Shown here: piece by piece, positions 33,188-42,288 of the stretch
Layout of the letters: the number at the start of each line of letters is the position of its first letter
Position numbering within the stretch: the first letter of the stretch is position 1
DNA from: an uncultured Oscillospiraceae bacterium
Lineage (GTDB): Bacteria; Bacillota; Clostridia; Oscillospirales; Ruminococcaceae
NCBI GenBank assembly: GCA_934454435.1
Contig: CAKSGA010000001.1
Coordinates: forward strand, 19,775-83,774
DNA length: 64,000 bases
Direction: 5' to 3'
Notes under the pieces: model-generated
The model's database searches: none
Seen by the model: only the letters and a program-made list of their open reading frames with translations
What the model was told of the DNA's origin: nothing
Position numbers and translations under genes: made by a program

Positions 33188-34129
33188 CTACTCCTCGTCC
33201 TCCGCTTCCTCAGCGGGCTCCGGGGACTTTTTCTTCTTAGCCGCAGGCGCCTTGAACTTTCCGCTTCCCAGCTCCTGTATCATTCGCAGCTGGGTCTGAA
33301 TGCCTGCGTCCACGATCTCGCTGCCGTTATCGACTATCACCGTGCCCGGCTCCGCCTCCGGCAGCAGCTCAACATCGACATACTTAATGCCGCCGCAGAG
33401 CTCTTTCAGATACTCATAATCCGCCGTGAGCTCCTCGTTGGCACCGTTGTCGCTGAGCGTTATCTTTATGCGCTCGCTGTTGCGGAATTCCTTCGCCGCC
33501 TTTTTGATAAGGCGCTTCACAGCTGCGCTGTCCTTTGATGTTATGCTGTCCAGCGTGACCTTCTTTGCAATGGACATCACAGTGTCGTAGATATCCTTCT
33601 CATAACCGGCGAACAGCTTTTCCTTTTCGGAATTTATGCTCTCTGCATAGCTCCGGGCTTCCTCCAGGATATCACGCCCGGCTGCAAGGCAGGCTTCCTT
33701 TCCGTCCCTCTGCCCCTGCTCGAACCCATCGGACTTCGCCCTGATGAACACGCTGTCCCGGTTCGCCTCGGCGTCTGATATTATCTGGGAGGCGTTGTCG
33801 TTCGCATTGGAGATTATCGCCTCTGCCCTGCGCTTCGCTTCAAGGATCACTTCCTTGCCCTGCTCCACGCACCGGGACTTCATCTCCTCTATGGACGCCT
33901 TCTCCTGCTCCAGCTTCTGTTCCCGCTCGTCGAGCTCTTTTATACGCTGCTCCAGCTTCCGCTTCTCTTCAAGAAGCTCCTGCTCGGGGTCACGCACGGG
34001 CTCCGGGATATGCCCCCGGTCGGCTTCGTTCCCGGGAACGCTCTGCTCGGGAGGCTTCGGCAGCTCGATGGTATTTGATATGTCAACGCCGCCGCCGAAG
34101 TAAACGGAGTTCCTCTTTAATACTGACAA
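33188..34129 (-). CDS. fliH: Flagellar assembly protein FliH
   Basis: 313 residues from TTG (34127-34129) with GGAGGG ahead. N-terminal Pro/Glu-rich part, then a long coiled coil (~45-150, Glu/Lys/Arg-rich), then a globular C-terminal domain (KEKLFAGYEKDIYDTVMSIAKKV, ... GTVIVDNGSEIVDAGIQTQLRMI), the FliH/VATE module that regulates FliI. A basic and acidic tail closes the protein (KFKAPAAKKKK then Glu-rich). Position between fliG and fliI is standard. Confidence 0.92.
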   Translation of the reverse strand: MSVLKRNSVYFGGGVDISNTIELPKPPEQSVPGNEADRGHIPEPVRDPEQELLEEKRKLEQRIKELDEREQKLEQEKASIEEMKSRCVEQGKEVILEAKRRAEAIISNANDNASQIISDAEANRDSVFIRAKSDGFEQGQRDGKEACLAAGRDILEEARSYAESINSEKEKLFAGYEKDIYDTVMSIAKKVTLDSITSKDSAAVKRLIKKAAKEFRNSERIKITLSDNGANEELTADYEYLKELCGGIKYVDVELLPEAEPGTVIVDNGSEIVDAGIQTQLRMIQELGSGKFKAPAAKKKKSPEPAEEAEDEE

Positions 34130-34170
34130 TGCATTCCCTCCGTCATGCTGAGATTTTCAGACCCACTGCG

Positions 34171-35190
34171 TCAGGCGATGACCTCGTCCCCGCCGCCGCC
34201 ATGGGAGATAGTGATGATGCCGTCCTGCTCGAGCCGGCGAATGGTCGCAACGATGTTCTGCTGTGCAGCCTCAACGTCACGCATACGCACATTGTGCAGG
34301 TACTCGATATCCGCCTGCAGGCTCTCTCTCGCACGGGAAGAGATGTTCGAGAAGATGCACTCTGCGACCTCCTGCGTGGAGCCCTTGATAGCGATCGCAA
34401 GATCCTTCGGGTCCACCTGCTTCGTGAATTCCTGAATAGCCATGGAATCCAGCGTAACGATATCCTCGAACACGAACATCTTCTGCTTGATCTGGTCCGC
34501 CAGTTTCTGGTCCCTTGCGGACAGTTCGTCGAATATGTATTTCTCGGTCGCACGGTCCACGTTGTTCATTACCTCCGCAACGTAGCTGATACCGCCGACC
34601 TCCATGCTGTCGATATTGACAAGGTTTGCGAACTTCTTCTCCAGGGTCGCTTCCAGGGACTTTATAACGTCAGGGGAAGCACGGTCCATGCGTGCTATTC
34701 TCTCGACAACCTCTACACGCTTCTCCTTGGGGAGCTCCGCCAGTATCGCCGCCGCCTGGTCTATTCTTGCATAGGAAAGTATCAGGGCGATGGTCTGGGG
34801 GTGCTCGTTCTGGACTATAGCGAGCAGGTTCTTGTAGTCTGCCTTGCGCACGAAATCGAACGACTTCGTCTTGAGCTGCTTTGTGATACGCTGGAGCAGG
34901 TTGTTGGCTGCCTCAGAGCCGAATGCCTTTTCAAGTATCTGGCGGGCGTAGTCCACGCCGCCCTCGGTCACTACCTTCTGGGTCAGGCACAGCTCATAGA
35001 ACTCGTTGAGCACGCCCTCTACCACGTCGATCGGCTGGTACTCCAGCTTTGCGACCTCCGTGGAGAGCGCCTCTATCTCGTCGTCTGAAAGGTGCTTATA
35101 TACTTCGGAGGCGTTATCCGCACCCATTGCTGCCAGCACAAGGGCGATCTTCTGATTAGAAGTAAGCTCTTCCACTTTGTTTTCTGGCAT
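34171..35190 (-). CDS. fliG: Flagellar motor switch protein FliG
   Basis: 339 residues, full length. N-terminal FliF-binding part (TSNQKIALVLAAMGADNASEVYKHL), middle domain with the EHPQTIALILSY motif, and the C-terminal torque domain (FVFEDIVTLDSMAIQEFTK, ... VDPKDLAIAIKGS, RARESLQADIEYL) with the charged residues that meet MotA. GGAGG precedes the ATG. Confidence 0.97.
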   Translation of the reverse strand: MPENKVEELTSNQKIALVLAAMGADNASEVYKHLSDDEIEALSTEVAKLEYQPIDVVEGVLNEFYELCLTQKVVTEGGVDYARQILEKAFGSEAANNLLQRITKQLKTKSFDFVRKADYKNLLAIVQNEHPQTIALILSYARIDQAAAILAELPKEKRVEVVERIARMDRASPDVIKSLEATLEKKFANLVNIDSMEVGGISYVAEVMNNVDRATEKYIFDELSARDQKLADQIKQKMFVFEDIVTLDSMAIQEFTKQVDPKDLAIAIKGSTQEVAECIFSNISSRARESLQADIEYLHNVRMRDVEAAQQNIVATIRRLEQDGIITISHGGGGDEVIA

Positions 35191-35212
35191 GTTGATCCCT
35201 CCTCACTGAGTA

Positions 35213-36895
35213 TCAGTTGTCCTTCATCATATTCTTGATGATCTGCGCCACGATCTCCGGATTGGTCTTGGAGAAGTCGCTTATCTCACGCTTGAGTATT
35301 GTTTCACGGGACTCCTTCGCAGCTTCTTCTGTAAGACTTGCGATATTGAAGTCCACCTCCTCGGGAGTATCCTGCTCCTGGGAAACTGAGCCGCCGGGCA
35401 CAGCAGAACCGTTCGCAGCAGCCGCAGCGAATGCAGCCTCCTGGCGGCGTCTGATCTTCTTCTTTCTGGAGCTGCCCATCATGAGAGTGAGCACCAGCAG
35501 AAGTATCAGCAGTATGCCAAGTCCCACAACAACGTAAAGCAGCACGTTCCTGAACGTATCGACAGGCGGAGTGATGATCTGGAGCCCGCTGTTGTCGCCG
35601 CCAGTTCCGCCGTTGCCGTTGGAAAGCGTGAACGGGAGATTATACACGGATACATAGTCAACAGTAGTGCCTGCGGCGTTCGCAACAATGCTCTGGAGCG
35701 CTTCACGCTCAGCCTGGGTCATGTTGGTCTGATTAACGACCAGACCCACGGTCAGTGCGTCGATGGAATAGCCGTCCTTCTTGATGGTCTCCTTGATATT
35801 GGAAACGCTGTACTGTATCTCGTTCTTATTATAATAGAATGTCTGTCCGTCCTCGAGGCCGGTGATGGTGGGATAATCCGGGGAGGTATCAGCGTTAGGA
35901 GTTACGCCGACAACGCCGCCGTCCTCGTCCAGCCTGCCGCCCTCGTTCACCTGATCCTGATGGTTGATGACGCCGGCATTGGTACCGTCCACCGGCTCAT
36001 ACTGGGTGGACTCAACGTCCTTTGCGTCGTAGTTCAGCCTTGCGGAAACGTTGAATGCAAAGCCGTCCTCGCCGTACATCTTGGTGAACATCTCGCCCAG
36101 GCCGTCCTTGAGCACCTGCACGAACTCCTGCTCGAAATCCAGGCGCTTTCTTGCGATGTCAACGCCGGACTTGTCCTCGTCCTCGTCAACCTCCTCGTCA
36201 AGCTCCGGGTCTACCCACTCGTAGGAATTCATCTTGCTGTCCATGATGGACACGTTCTCGTTCGTCAGACCCTCGACGCTGGTGGTAACGCCACGGTAGA
36301 TAGCTCTTACCTCTGCGTTGGTCAGGGGCTCTGCGTCATTCTTGAGCTGAATGAACACTGCGCACTGGCTGTCGCCCTTCTGGGTGGAGATAACATAATT
36401 CGATGTTTCCGGCAGGGTCAGGTTGACTGTAGCAGCCTGTATCTTGTCCATCGAAGCGATAGTGGAGCCCAGCCTTGTTTCCAGCTGCTGGCGCTTGATC
36501 TCCCTCTTGTCGAGATCGGTGCTCCAGAGGTCCACGCCGTTGTTCCATATATCGTAGTTAGTCGTGGACTTGGGGTAGCCCTGCGCCCACATCTGCATTC
36601 TGAGGGAGTCCGCCTGCTCGGCCGGAACGATGACGTCGCCGCTGCTGTTCACCGTTACCTGGGGAGCGTTATCCAGCGACTGGATAGCGGTTGCGATCTC
36701 TCCCGCCTCGGTGCTTGAAAGCCCCGAGAACAGCACCGCCGTGTTCTTGCCCGAACTGTTGAGCAGCACGCACAGTACTATAATTATCGCAATAACAGCG
36801 ACCGGGATCGATATGATAAGGACCTTCGCCATCTTGGACGACTCGGTCCATTTTGTCTTGATCTTGGTCACTGTAGTCTTTATTTTTTCATTCAT
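35213..36895 (-). CDS. fliF: Flagellar MS-ring protein FliF
   Basis: 560 residues. Membrane helix 1 (~23-47), ring-building domains (ILFSGLSSTEAGEIATAIQSL; STNYDIWNNGVDLWSTDLDKR; LETRLGSTIASMDKI), membrane helix 2 (~445-470: NVLLYVVVGLGILLILLLVL), and a C-terminal cytoplasmic FliG-binding tail (ETILKREISDFSKTNPEIVAQ). An Asp/Glu-rich insertion (DPELDEEVDEDEDKSG) lies near residue 225. It is the first structure assembled in the membrane. Confidence 0.97.
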   Translation of the reverse strand: MNEKIKTTVTKIKTKWTESSKMAKVLIISIPVAVIAIIIVLCVLLNSSGKNTAVLFSGLSSTEAGEIATAIQSLDNAPQVTVNSSGDVIVPAEQADSLRMQMWAQGYPKSTTNYDIWNNGVDLWSTDLDKREIKRQQLETRLGSTIASMDKIQAATVNLTLPETSNYVISTQKGDSQCAVFIQLKNDAEPLTNAEVRAIYRGVTTSVEGLTNENVSIMDSKMNSYEWVDPELDEEVDEDEDKSGVDIARKRLDFEQEFVQVLKDGLGEMFTKMYGEDGFAFNVSARLNYDAKDVESTQYEPVDGTNAGVINHQDQVNEGGRLDEDGGVVGVTPNADTSPDYPTITGLEDGQTFYYNKNEIQYSVSNIKETIKKDGYSIDALTVGLVVNQTNMTQAEREALQSIVANAAGTTVDYVSVYNLPFTLSNGNGGTGGDNSGLQIITPPVDTFRNVLLYVVVGLGILLILLLVLTLMMGSSRKKKIRRRQEAAFAAAAANGSAVPGGSVSQEQDTPEEVDFNIASLTEEAAKESRETILKREISDFSKTNPEIVAQIIKNMMKDN

Positions 36896-36953
36896 TTACC
36901 TGGACGACCTCCGATTTTTCGCTGTCCCCCTGACAGCTTATTGGCGCAAATCA

Positions 36954-37283
36954 TCAAACCTGCATGTTGATGATCGTATTGTAAGCGCTGAGCGCTTCAT
37001 TCTTGACCGTCACCAGCAGCTCGACCGCTACGGCAGCCTTGGTGATGTTCGACTGGACCTGCGCCAGGTCGTCGATATTGCCGAGCATGAGGTCGATAGC
37101 GTCACGGTCTACCTGTTCGTTGGTCTCAACGACATTATCGACCATGCCCCTGAACACATCGAGGAACGAAGCGTTCTCAACGTTCACCGCATACTGCGCC
37201 TTTGATTTATCGGTTCCCATGGGAGTCATGGGCTCCATGGGCTTCATTTCTGTAAGATTGCCTATCGGCACAAAATCCATCAT
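36954..37283 (-). CDS. fliE: Flagellar hook-basal body protein FliE
   Basis: 109 residues. The C-terminal ~70 residues carry the FliE pattern (DRDAIDLMLGNIDDLAQVQSNITKAAVAVELLVTVKNEALSAYNTIINMQV, read in parts). An N-terminal Met/Pro-rich segment repeats MxPMxP. FliE links the MS ring to the rod. AAAGGA precedes the ATG. Confidence 0.93.
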   Translation of the reverse strand: MMDFVPIGNLTEMKPMEPMTPMGTDKSKAQYAVNVENASFLDVFRGMVDNVVETNEQVDRDAIDLMLGNIDDLAQVQSNITKAAVAVELLVTVKNEALSAYNTIINMQV

Positions 37284-37344
37284 TGTTTCATGTTCCTTTC
37301 ACAGGAGCTTCCCTGCCGTTCACCGCACCTCATGCACGGAGCCA

Positions 37345-37803
37345 TCAGCCCTTGCCGATGTTGAGCGCCTTTGTCGCCATGGTCTTGACTACCTCGAACA
37401 CCGCAAGGTTAGCGGAATACATGTTCTCCGCCTCGGTGGAGTCGAGCTGTTCAGTCGCCACGTCCACATTGGACTCATACACGTAGCCCATCTCGTCTGC
37501 GAGCGGGTGCGTGGGGTCGTAGACCGGCTCGGCGGGGGTGGGGTCGTCAACGACCTTCTTCGCCTCAACGCCACGATACTTTATATACTTATGGAAGTGA
37601 GTTTCTCCGGTGCCGAGCTTTGTGGTGAGAATGCTCTTGAAAGTCTTGTCCTCGCCGAAAACCACCATCTGGCGCTTGTATGCTTCCTCGGGAGTGGTGG
37701 CAACGTTGTCTGCGTTGCTGATGTTCTGGGCGATTATATCGAGCCTGAACCGCTCTGCGGTCATGCCGGAAAGCGGGATATTAAGCGAACTCAGGAATGC
37801 CAT
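37345..37803 (-). CDS. flgC: Flagellar proximal rod protein FlgC
   Basis: 152 residues. N-terminal rod motif (MTAERFRLDIIAQNISNADN) and a C-terminal helix (NVDVATEQLDSTEAENMYSA) are as in FlgC; YKRQMVVFGED lies between. GGAGG precedes the ATG. It follows flgB by 13 bases. Confidence 0.94.
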   Translation of the reverse strand: MAFLSSLNIPLSGMTAERFRLDIIAQNISNADNVATTPEEAYKRQMVVFGEDKTFKSILTTKLGTGETHFHKYIKYRGVEAKKVVDDPTPAEPVYDPTHPLADEMGYVYESNVDVATEQLDSTEAENMYSANLAVFEVVKTMATKALNIGKG

Positions 37804-37816
37804 ATTCTGTCCTCCG

Positions 37817-38182
37817 TTACTTTGTGGTCATGGCGGTTCTCACCCTGGAGAAGTTGCCGTTCATGGAGTTTATGAGTGCGTCGTACTGTATCTGCGCCTT
37901 TGCAAGCTCAGCCTGCTGGGTGTCGTTATCAACGTTGTTGCCGTCCGCCTGGTCGTCCGTATTGCGGTCGATATAAAGGCGCTGCACGAGGTTCAGCTCG
38001 GTATCCACGGTGCCGTTGCTGCGGAGCTTGTCCCGGAGGATCCCGGCGAAATCGAGGTATTTGCAGTTGTAGTCCGGCGTATCCGCATTAGCGATGTTCT
38101 GGGAGATTATCTGCTGCTTCTGCCACAGCACTGCAAGACCCTGTTCCGCCACCCGGAACGCATTAGTGTCAAATAAAGCCAT
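37817..38182 (-). CDS. flgB: Flagellar proximal rod protein FlgB, first gene of the flagellar operon
   Basis: 121 residues. FRVAEQGLAVLWQKQQIISQ, then NIANADTPDYNCKYLDF, is the FlgB N-terminal signature; the C-terminus (QIQYDALINSMNGNFSRVRTAM) also fits. GAGAGG precedes the ATG and a TTGCAT-17-TATAAT promoter lies 74 bases upstream. It heads the ~26-kb string that runs to cheD. Confidence 0.94.
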   Translation of the reverse strand: MALFDTNAFRVAEQGLAVLWQKQQIISQNIANADTPDYNCKYLDFAGILRDKLRSNGTVDTELNLVQRLYIDRNTDDQADGNNVDNDTQQAELAKAQIQYDALINSMNGNFSRVRTAMTTK

Positions 38183-38255
38183 ATATTTTCCTCTCTATCC
38201 CACGGTGAAATTACCACAAAATGGCATACTACACCCTATAGCTATTCGTATTATA

Positions 38256-38284
38256 ATTATACACCATTTCAACGCATAATGCAA
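38256..38284 (-). promoter_or_regulatory. Sigma-A-type promoter of the flagellar operon
   Basis: Minus strand: TTGCAT, 17 bp, TATAAT, about 70 bases before flgB. No sigma-28-like sequence was seen there, so the string (which includes fliA) is a vegetative-promoter, early-class unit. Confidence 0.8.
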
Positions 38285-38515
38285 CAATTTTTTTCAGATG
38301 ATTTTTTTACGTTAAGTAAAACGGCATAAAAAATATAGGAAAATCCCGTCAATGTAATATTAAAATTTGTGCATTTTGTCATATTGTGGAACTTTTTTGT
38401 GCATAGGTTACAAAACACACGTTACATTTTCTGCAAATTTAGCAACACATCGGGACATTCACAGCGATTAATTACACAGTAATACGGCAAAATCCCAATT
38501 CCAGACAGTAATATC
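38285..38515. other. A+T-rich gap upstream of the flagellar operon, no gene seen
   Basis: About 230 bases, strongly A+T-rich, no open frame with a ribosome site and no strong hairpin. The position upstream of the operon promoter would suit binding sites for regulators, but I recognise none. Confidence 0.5.
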
Positions 38516-38548
38516 AAGACCCCCGGCACGTCATGCACCGGGGGTCTT
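38516..38548 (-). terminator. Terminator of the ABC permease gene
   Basis: AAGACCCCCGG pairs perfectly with CCGGGGGTCTT over an 11-base loop, 31 bases after the permease stop. The minus-strand tail (GATATTACTG) is poor in T. Confidence 0.7.
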
Positions 38549-38579
38549 GTATTGGGGGAATGAAAGGTTATCAGGTCTG

Positions 38580-40907
38580 TCAGGCGATCTCAGCCTCGAC
38601 TGTATCCACCGAAGCTAACACACAGTCGTTCAGCAGCTCTTCTGCGAGATCGTCGTACTTGGCAGGGATATAGTACATCCAGGAGTCGCCTGCCATGTCA
38701 CCGAAATACTCATCAACACTTGAAAAGTCCGTGACCACGATACGGTAGCTGCCCTCAACGTAATACCTTGAAGCCGCCGCCATCAGTTTCTTAAAGCGCT
38801 CGTCATTTCTATCCGGGCAGCCAAAAGTATAGCTGAGGCTGTCCTCATTGAACGTGTAATGATCAGAGTATTCGCTTTTCAGCTCCTCAATGCTTATGCC
38901 TTCCTTTGCCGCAAGCATGAACTCCAGGGGATTGCCTGCAAATTCATGCTCCCCGCTGTCCACTTTCTCAATGAAGGCAATACTGCAAGTGTTCCTGAAG
39001 GACTCACCGACAATGTCTATACCATGCTGGCGGAACAGCTCCAGAGTGTTCTCCATCCATGAGTAAACAATTATATAATCACTGGTGGTGTTATCCGGAT
39101 GTGCGAGGTCTGCCGTACGGATCTCAAGGTTATAGGAATCAAGACCCTCGACGCCTTTCAGGCTGTCATAGCTTATTCCTGCGAAATCGCTCTTAACTGC
39201 GGTTATGAGCTCCTCGGGAGTAATGCCGGCATTCTTGTAGGTAACATCGTTGTAATATACGCTTGTGATCTTTTTATTCCCGGGATTTGTAAGCAGGGTA
39301 TGATCGTATTTTATCAGATACCAGCGCTCCGGAGTCACCACGGTGTTCATGATTTGTTCAAACACATCGTCAGACACCCAGTAGCTTCTGCTGACATACT
39401 CGCCGCTTGACAGGGTATAGGAAACAGAAACATAGTTTCTTCCGTCAGAGGGTCCTTTCTTGGGAACAAGGCGGTGAACCTCAACGGCAGCTTCTATCTG
39501 TTCCCTGGACCTGGAATATACATTCACATAGTCGAGCTGATCAACGCCGTGATCGTCCTTTGCCAGATCAAGTTCTACCATGACGACACTGTCAGGGTCA
39601 GGTACATAGTCGGCAGCACCGAAGCCCCTGGAAAACGCCAGCAGCGCAGAAATACCCACGCATACCGCCAGCGTGCCCGCCCACTTTGCAAGCGTGATGT
39701 GAAACCTCCGGAAGTTCCTGCCGCTGATAAGGTTCATGATGATATAACCGATAAACGTCAGCACCACAAGCCAGATAACGACGCTCGTAATATTTATCGA
39801 AAAGCTGTAAAGCGTGTCCTTATCCCTGTTAAGCAGTGAAGAGAAGATCATACCGCAGAACGGCAGGGAAAGTGCGAATATCAGCACGCCGGGGATTATC
39901 AGGTCGATGACCTTGAACACATAGGGCATGCCCACACGCTCGCTGCGGCGCTTCTTTATCAGGAAATAAGCCGCTGCAAAGAACACGATGGTCAGTATCA
40001 GCGCCGGTATGAAAAGCTGCGCACGGAACATAGGCATATTCATAAGCTCGGAGCCGTCTGCAAAATAGCCGGATACAACGGCAACGGAAAGGAACGTCAT
40101 AAGCAGCATTCCAAGCGGCGAGGTATATGAAACGCCGAAGTACTCCGTTACGCCGGAAAACAGGGAGATATTGTTGTCGTTTACGCCGTAAACTCCGCTT
40201 GCGATAAGGCTCTGCGCCAGCATGTGGATAACCGGGATAGCTATATTGACGAGCACCGGATAAATGAACGCCTCCGCCTTTCTTCCGCAGACTGACAGAA
40301 TGAGCAGGCTCAGCCCTATCTGCATGATGCAGGAGTACAGCCCGGTGAACATACACTGCACTACGACCCTGTATATCGTGTCGAAACTATAATCACCGTT
40401 TGACGCTGAGTCAAGCCCGCAGGTATACAGCATCACGATCCCTATGAGTATAGCCGCAAGGTGGGGCAGAATGCTGGTGGTGAACACTGCCGCAAGGTCG
40501 CCGAAATAGCGTGTGTTGTGGCTGACCGGCAGCGACATGTCCATATCGACATAGGTCTTGTCATAAAGGTAACGGAAGCTGCGCAGCGTGCTGATGAACG
40601 TGAACACGAACAGCGCCACCAGGCAGATACCGCCTATCACTGCAATCCCGATAAAGGTCTGAGTGATGCCGGATACCCTGTCAGCGAGCTCCTGCCGCTG
40701 TATTTCCGGCGCCCCTATCTGAACCAGACGGTTCCATTCCCTTGCGCCGGAGCACAGCGGATAGAGCACCGCACCCGCCGCCGGATAAGACAGCAGCGCA
40801 AGAATGCAGCTCATGATGAACTGCGGTCTCAGCATGCGCAGCTTGTTGAGATAATACGGGCGGAAATTGTGGAACACCGCCTTATTTTCCGAGCTTTGAG
40901 CTGTCAT
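38580..40907 (-). CDS. Large ABC-2-type permease, C-terminal extracellular domain (DUF6449-like)
   Basis: 775 residues from MTAQSSENKAVFHNF, which has GGAGG 9 bases ahead and overlaps the ATPase gene by 26 bases; a longer in-frame start has no support. About eight to nine hydrophobic segments fill residues ~20-430 (e.g. MSCILALLSYPAAGAVLYPL, LYDKTYVDMDMSLPVSHN loop, ALFVFTFISTL). The remaining ~330 residues are soluble with several Tyr/Asp-rich repeats, and recall the DUF6449 domain seen after YtrC-like permeases (from memory). It pairs with the ATPase upstream. The cargo is unknown; Ytr-type transporters respond to cell-wall antibiotics. Confidence 0.85.
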   Translation of the reverse strand: MTAQSSENKAVFHNFRPYYLNKLRMLRPQFIMSCILALLSYPAAGAVLYPLCSGAREWNRLVQIGAPEIQRQELADRVSGITQTFIGIAVIGGICLVALFVFTFISTLRSFRYLYDKTYVDMDMSLPVSHNTRYFGDLAAVFTTSILPHLAAILIGIVMLYTCGLDSASNGDYSFDTIYRVVVQCMFTGLYSCIMQIGLSLLILSVCGRKAEAFIYPVLVNIAIPVIHMLAQSLIASGVYGVNDNNISLFSGVTEYFGVSYTSPLGMLLMTFLSVAVVSGYFADGSELMNMPMFRAQLFIPALILTIVFFAAAYFLIKKRRSERVGMPYVFKVIDLIIPGVLIFALSLPFCGMIFSSLLNRDKDTLYSFSINITSVVIWLVVLTFIGYIIMNLISGRNFRRFHITLAKWAGTLAVCVGISALLAFSRGFGAADYVPDPDSVVMVELDLAKDDHGVDQLDYVNVYSRSREQIEAAVEVHRLVPKKGPSDGRNYVSVSYTLSSGEYVSRSYWVSDDVFEQIMNTVVTPERWYLIKYDHTLLTNPGNKKITSVYYNDVTYKNAGITPEELITAVKSDFAGISYDSLKGVEGLDSYNLEIRTADLAHPDNTTSDYIIVYSWMENTLELFRQHGIDIVGESFRNTCSIAFIEKVDSGEHEFAGNPLEFMLAAKEGISIEELKSEYSDHYTFNEDSLSYTFGCPDRNDERFKKLMAAASRYYVEGSYRIVVTDFSSVDEYFGDMAGDSWMYYIPAKYDDLAEELLNDCVLASVDTVEAEIA

Positions 40908-41787
40908 AGCCGAGCACCTCCATTTCGTAAACGAATATTTCTTCCAGGGACAGCGGGACCTCGTCATACAGCTTGGGGGAAAGCTTCTCCACCGCCGCAC
41001 GCACCTTTTCCCGGTCGCCCCGGGCTATTATGTGGACTACGCTGCCGTTTGCCTCCATGTGGAGTATCTCCACGCCCTCTGCAGCAAGCTGGTCCTTGGT
41101 CACGGGCTGGCCGAAGGCGGTCTGTATCTTGAACACGCTGCCCTTTACGCTGTCGAGCTCACGGTCGAACACGACCTTGCCATCATGCAGAAGTCCCACA
41201 CGGTCGCAGAACTCATCGATCTCGCCAAGGTTATGCGAGCTGAAAATAACTGTCAGCCCCGTGTCCATCATGGCGTCTATAAGCATCTGCTTGACTATTA
41301 TGCGCATCGTGGGGTCAAGTCCGTCGAACGCTTCGTCAAGGAACAGGTACGGAGTTCTGCACGCAATGCCGCAGATGACCGCCGCCTGACGCTTCATGCC
41401 CTTTGAGAACGTATTCAGACGCTTCTTCATCGGCAGGTTCAGCGCAGAGTACAGCTTTTCCCACAGGGAATCGTCAAAGCTGCCGTAGAAGCTCCTGTAG
41501 TACTTCTTCATCTCTGCAAGGGTCATGCTGTTGAACTGTACCGTTTCGTCATTTATGAAGAACACCTTTTCCTTTACCAGGGCGTTGTCGTAAACTTCCT
41601 CCCCGTCTATGCGGACTTCGCCGCCGCTCAGCCTGTAAATTCCGGACAGCGCTCTCAGCAGCGTGGATTTTCCTGCGCCGTTCGAGCCGAGAAGTCCGTA
41701 GGCGCAGCCTTCCGGAATTGTCATTGAAATGCCGTCAAGTGCGTTTTTATCCTCGAAGCGCATAACGGCGTTTTTTACCTCGATCAT
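40882..41787 (-). CDS. ABC transporter ATPase (YtrB-like)
   Basis: 301 residues. Walker A LGSNGAGKSTLL (~33-44), signature NTFSKGMKRQA, Walker B PYLFLDEAFDGLD and the switch His (IFSSHNLGEIDEF) are all present. The C-terminal ~70 residues hold a small added domain. Its first codon overlaps the stop of the GntR-type regulator by four bases (ATGA), so the three genes form one operon. Confidence 0.94.
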   Translation of the reverse strand: MIEVKNAVMRFEDKNALDGISMTIPEGCAYGLLGSNGAGKSTLLRALSGIYRLSGGEVRIDGEEVYDNALVKEKVFFINDETVQFNSMTLAEMKKYYRSFYGSFDDSLWEKLYSALNLPMKKRLNTFSKGMKRQAAVICGIACRTPYLFLDEAFDGLDPTMRIIVKQMLIDAMMDTGLTVIFSSHNLGEIDEFCDRVGLLHDGKVVFDRELDSVKGSVFKIQTAFGQPVTKDQLAAEGVEILHMEANGSVVHIIARGDREKVRAAVEKLSPKLYDEVPLSLEEIFVYEMEVLGYDSSKLGK

Positions 41788-42164
41788 GTATTACCACCCT
41801 TCCCATCGCTCCAGATATCGTCTGTGAGCTTTTCTATCTGTCCCCGTGGGACCCCGGCATGGAACGCCGACCTGAGTTCCTGCTCTATCCGTCTGGCAGC
41901 CTCGGCACGAAGTGCGTCCGCAGCGTTATCCGCCGCCGAAACATAGCTCCCCTTTGCCGGAACGGAATGTATCAGCCCTGCCTGTTCAAGCTGGGCGTAC
42001 GCTTTCTGCACCGTGTTGGGGTTTATCCCGAACTGCTTTGCGACCTCACGCACCGCCGGCAGCTTTTCCTCCGGCTTCAGCTCTCCATTGGAGATAAGCC
42101 TGGAGATACCACTGTACAGCTGTTCATAGATCGGCTGTTTGCCCTCCAGCCGTATATTCAGCAT
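41784..42164 (-). CDS. GntR-family regulator, YtrA subfamily
   Basis: 126 residues: an N-terminal winged-helix domain (PIYEQLYSGISRLISNGELKPEEKLPAVREVAKQFGINPNTVQKAYAQLEQAGLI, read in parts) and only a short ~50-residue C-terminal dimerisation tail, the YtrA layout. It should repress its own operon. A 15-bp inverted repeat with 14 matches overlaps the operon's -10 element 34 bases upstream of the start codon (42198-42241), a strong candidate binding site. Confidence 0.93.
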   Translation of the reverse strand: MLNIRLEGKQPIYEQLYSGISRLISNGELKPEEKLPAVREVAKQFGINPNTVQKAYAQLEQAGLIHSVPAKGSYVSAADNAADALRAEAARRIEQELRSAFHAGVPRGQIEKLTDDIWSDGKGGNT

Positions 42165-42197
42165 TATCTTTCCTCCTTTCAGAATTCCAGATGTTAG

Positions 42198-42241
42198 TGT
42201 ATTATCTGTGTTGGTACAGTTATTATAACACAGTTAATACA
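42198..42241 (-). promoter_or_regulatory. Operator: 15-bp inverted repeat over the ytr-like promoter
   Basis: Minus strand: TGTATTAACTGTGTT, 14 bases, AACACAGATAATACA; the arms match at 14 of 15 positions. The -10 hexamer begins at the inner edge of the left arm. Such a layout lets a GntR dimer block RNA polymerase. Confidence 0.8.
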
Positions 42242-42250
42242 GTTTGTCAA
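42222..42250 (-). promoter_or_regulatory. Sigma-A-type promoter of the ytr-like operon
   Basis: Minus strand: TTGACA, 17 bp, TATAAT (perfect consensus hexamers). Confidence 0.88.
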
Positions 42251-42288
42251 TAGGTAAATGTGTTTTTTGCAAAAAAATATACAAAAAC

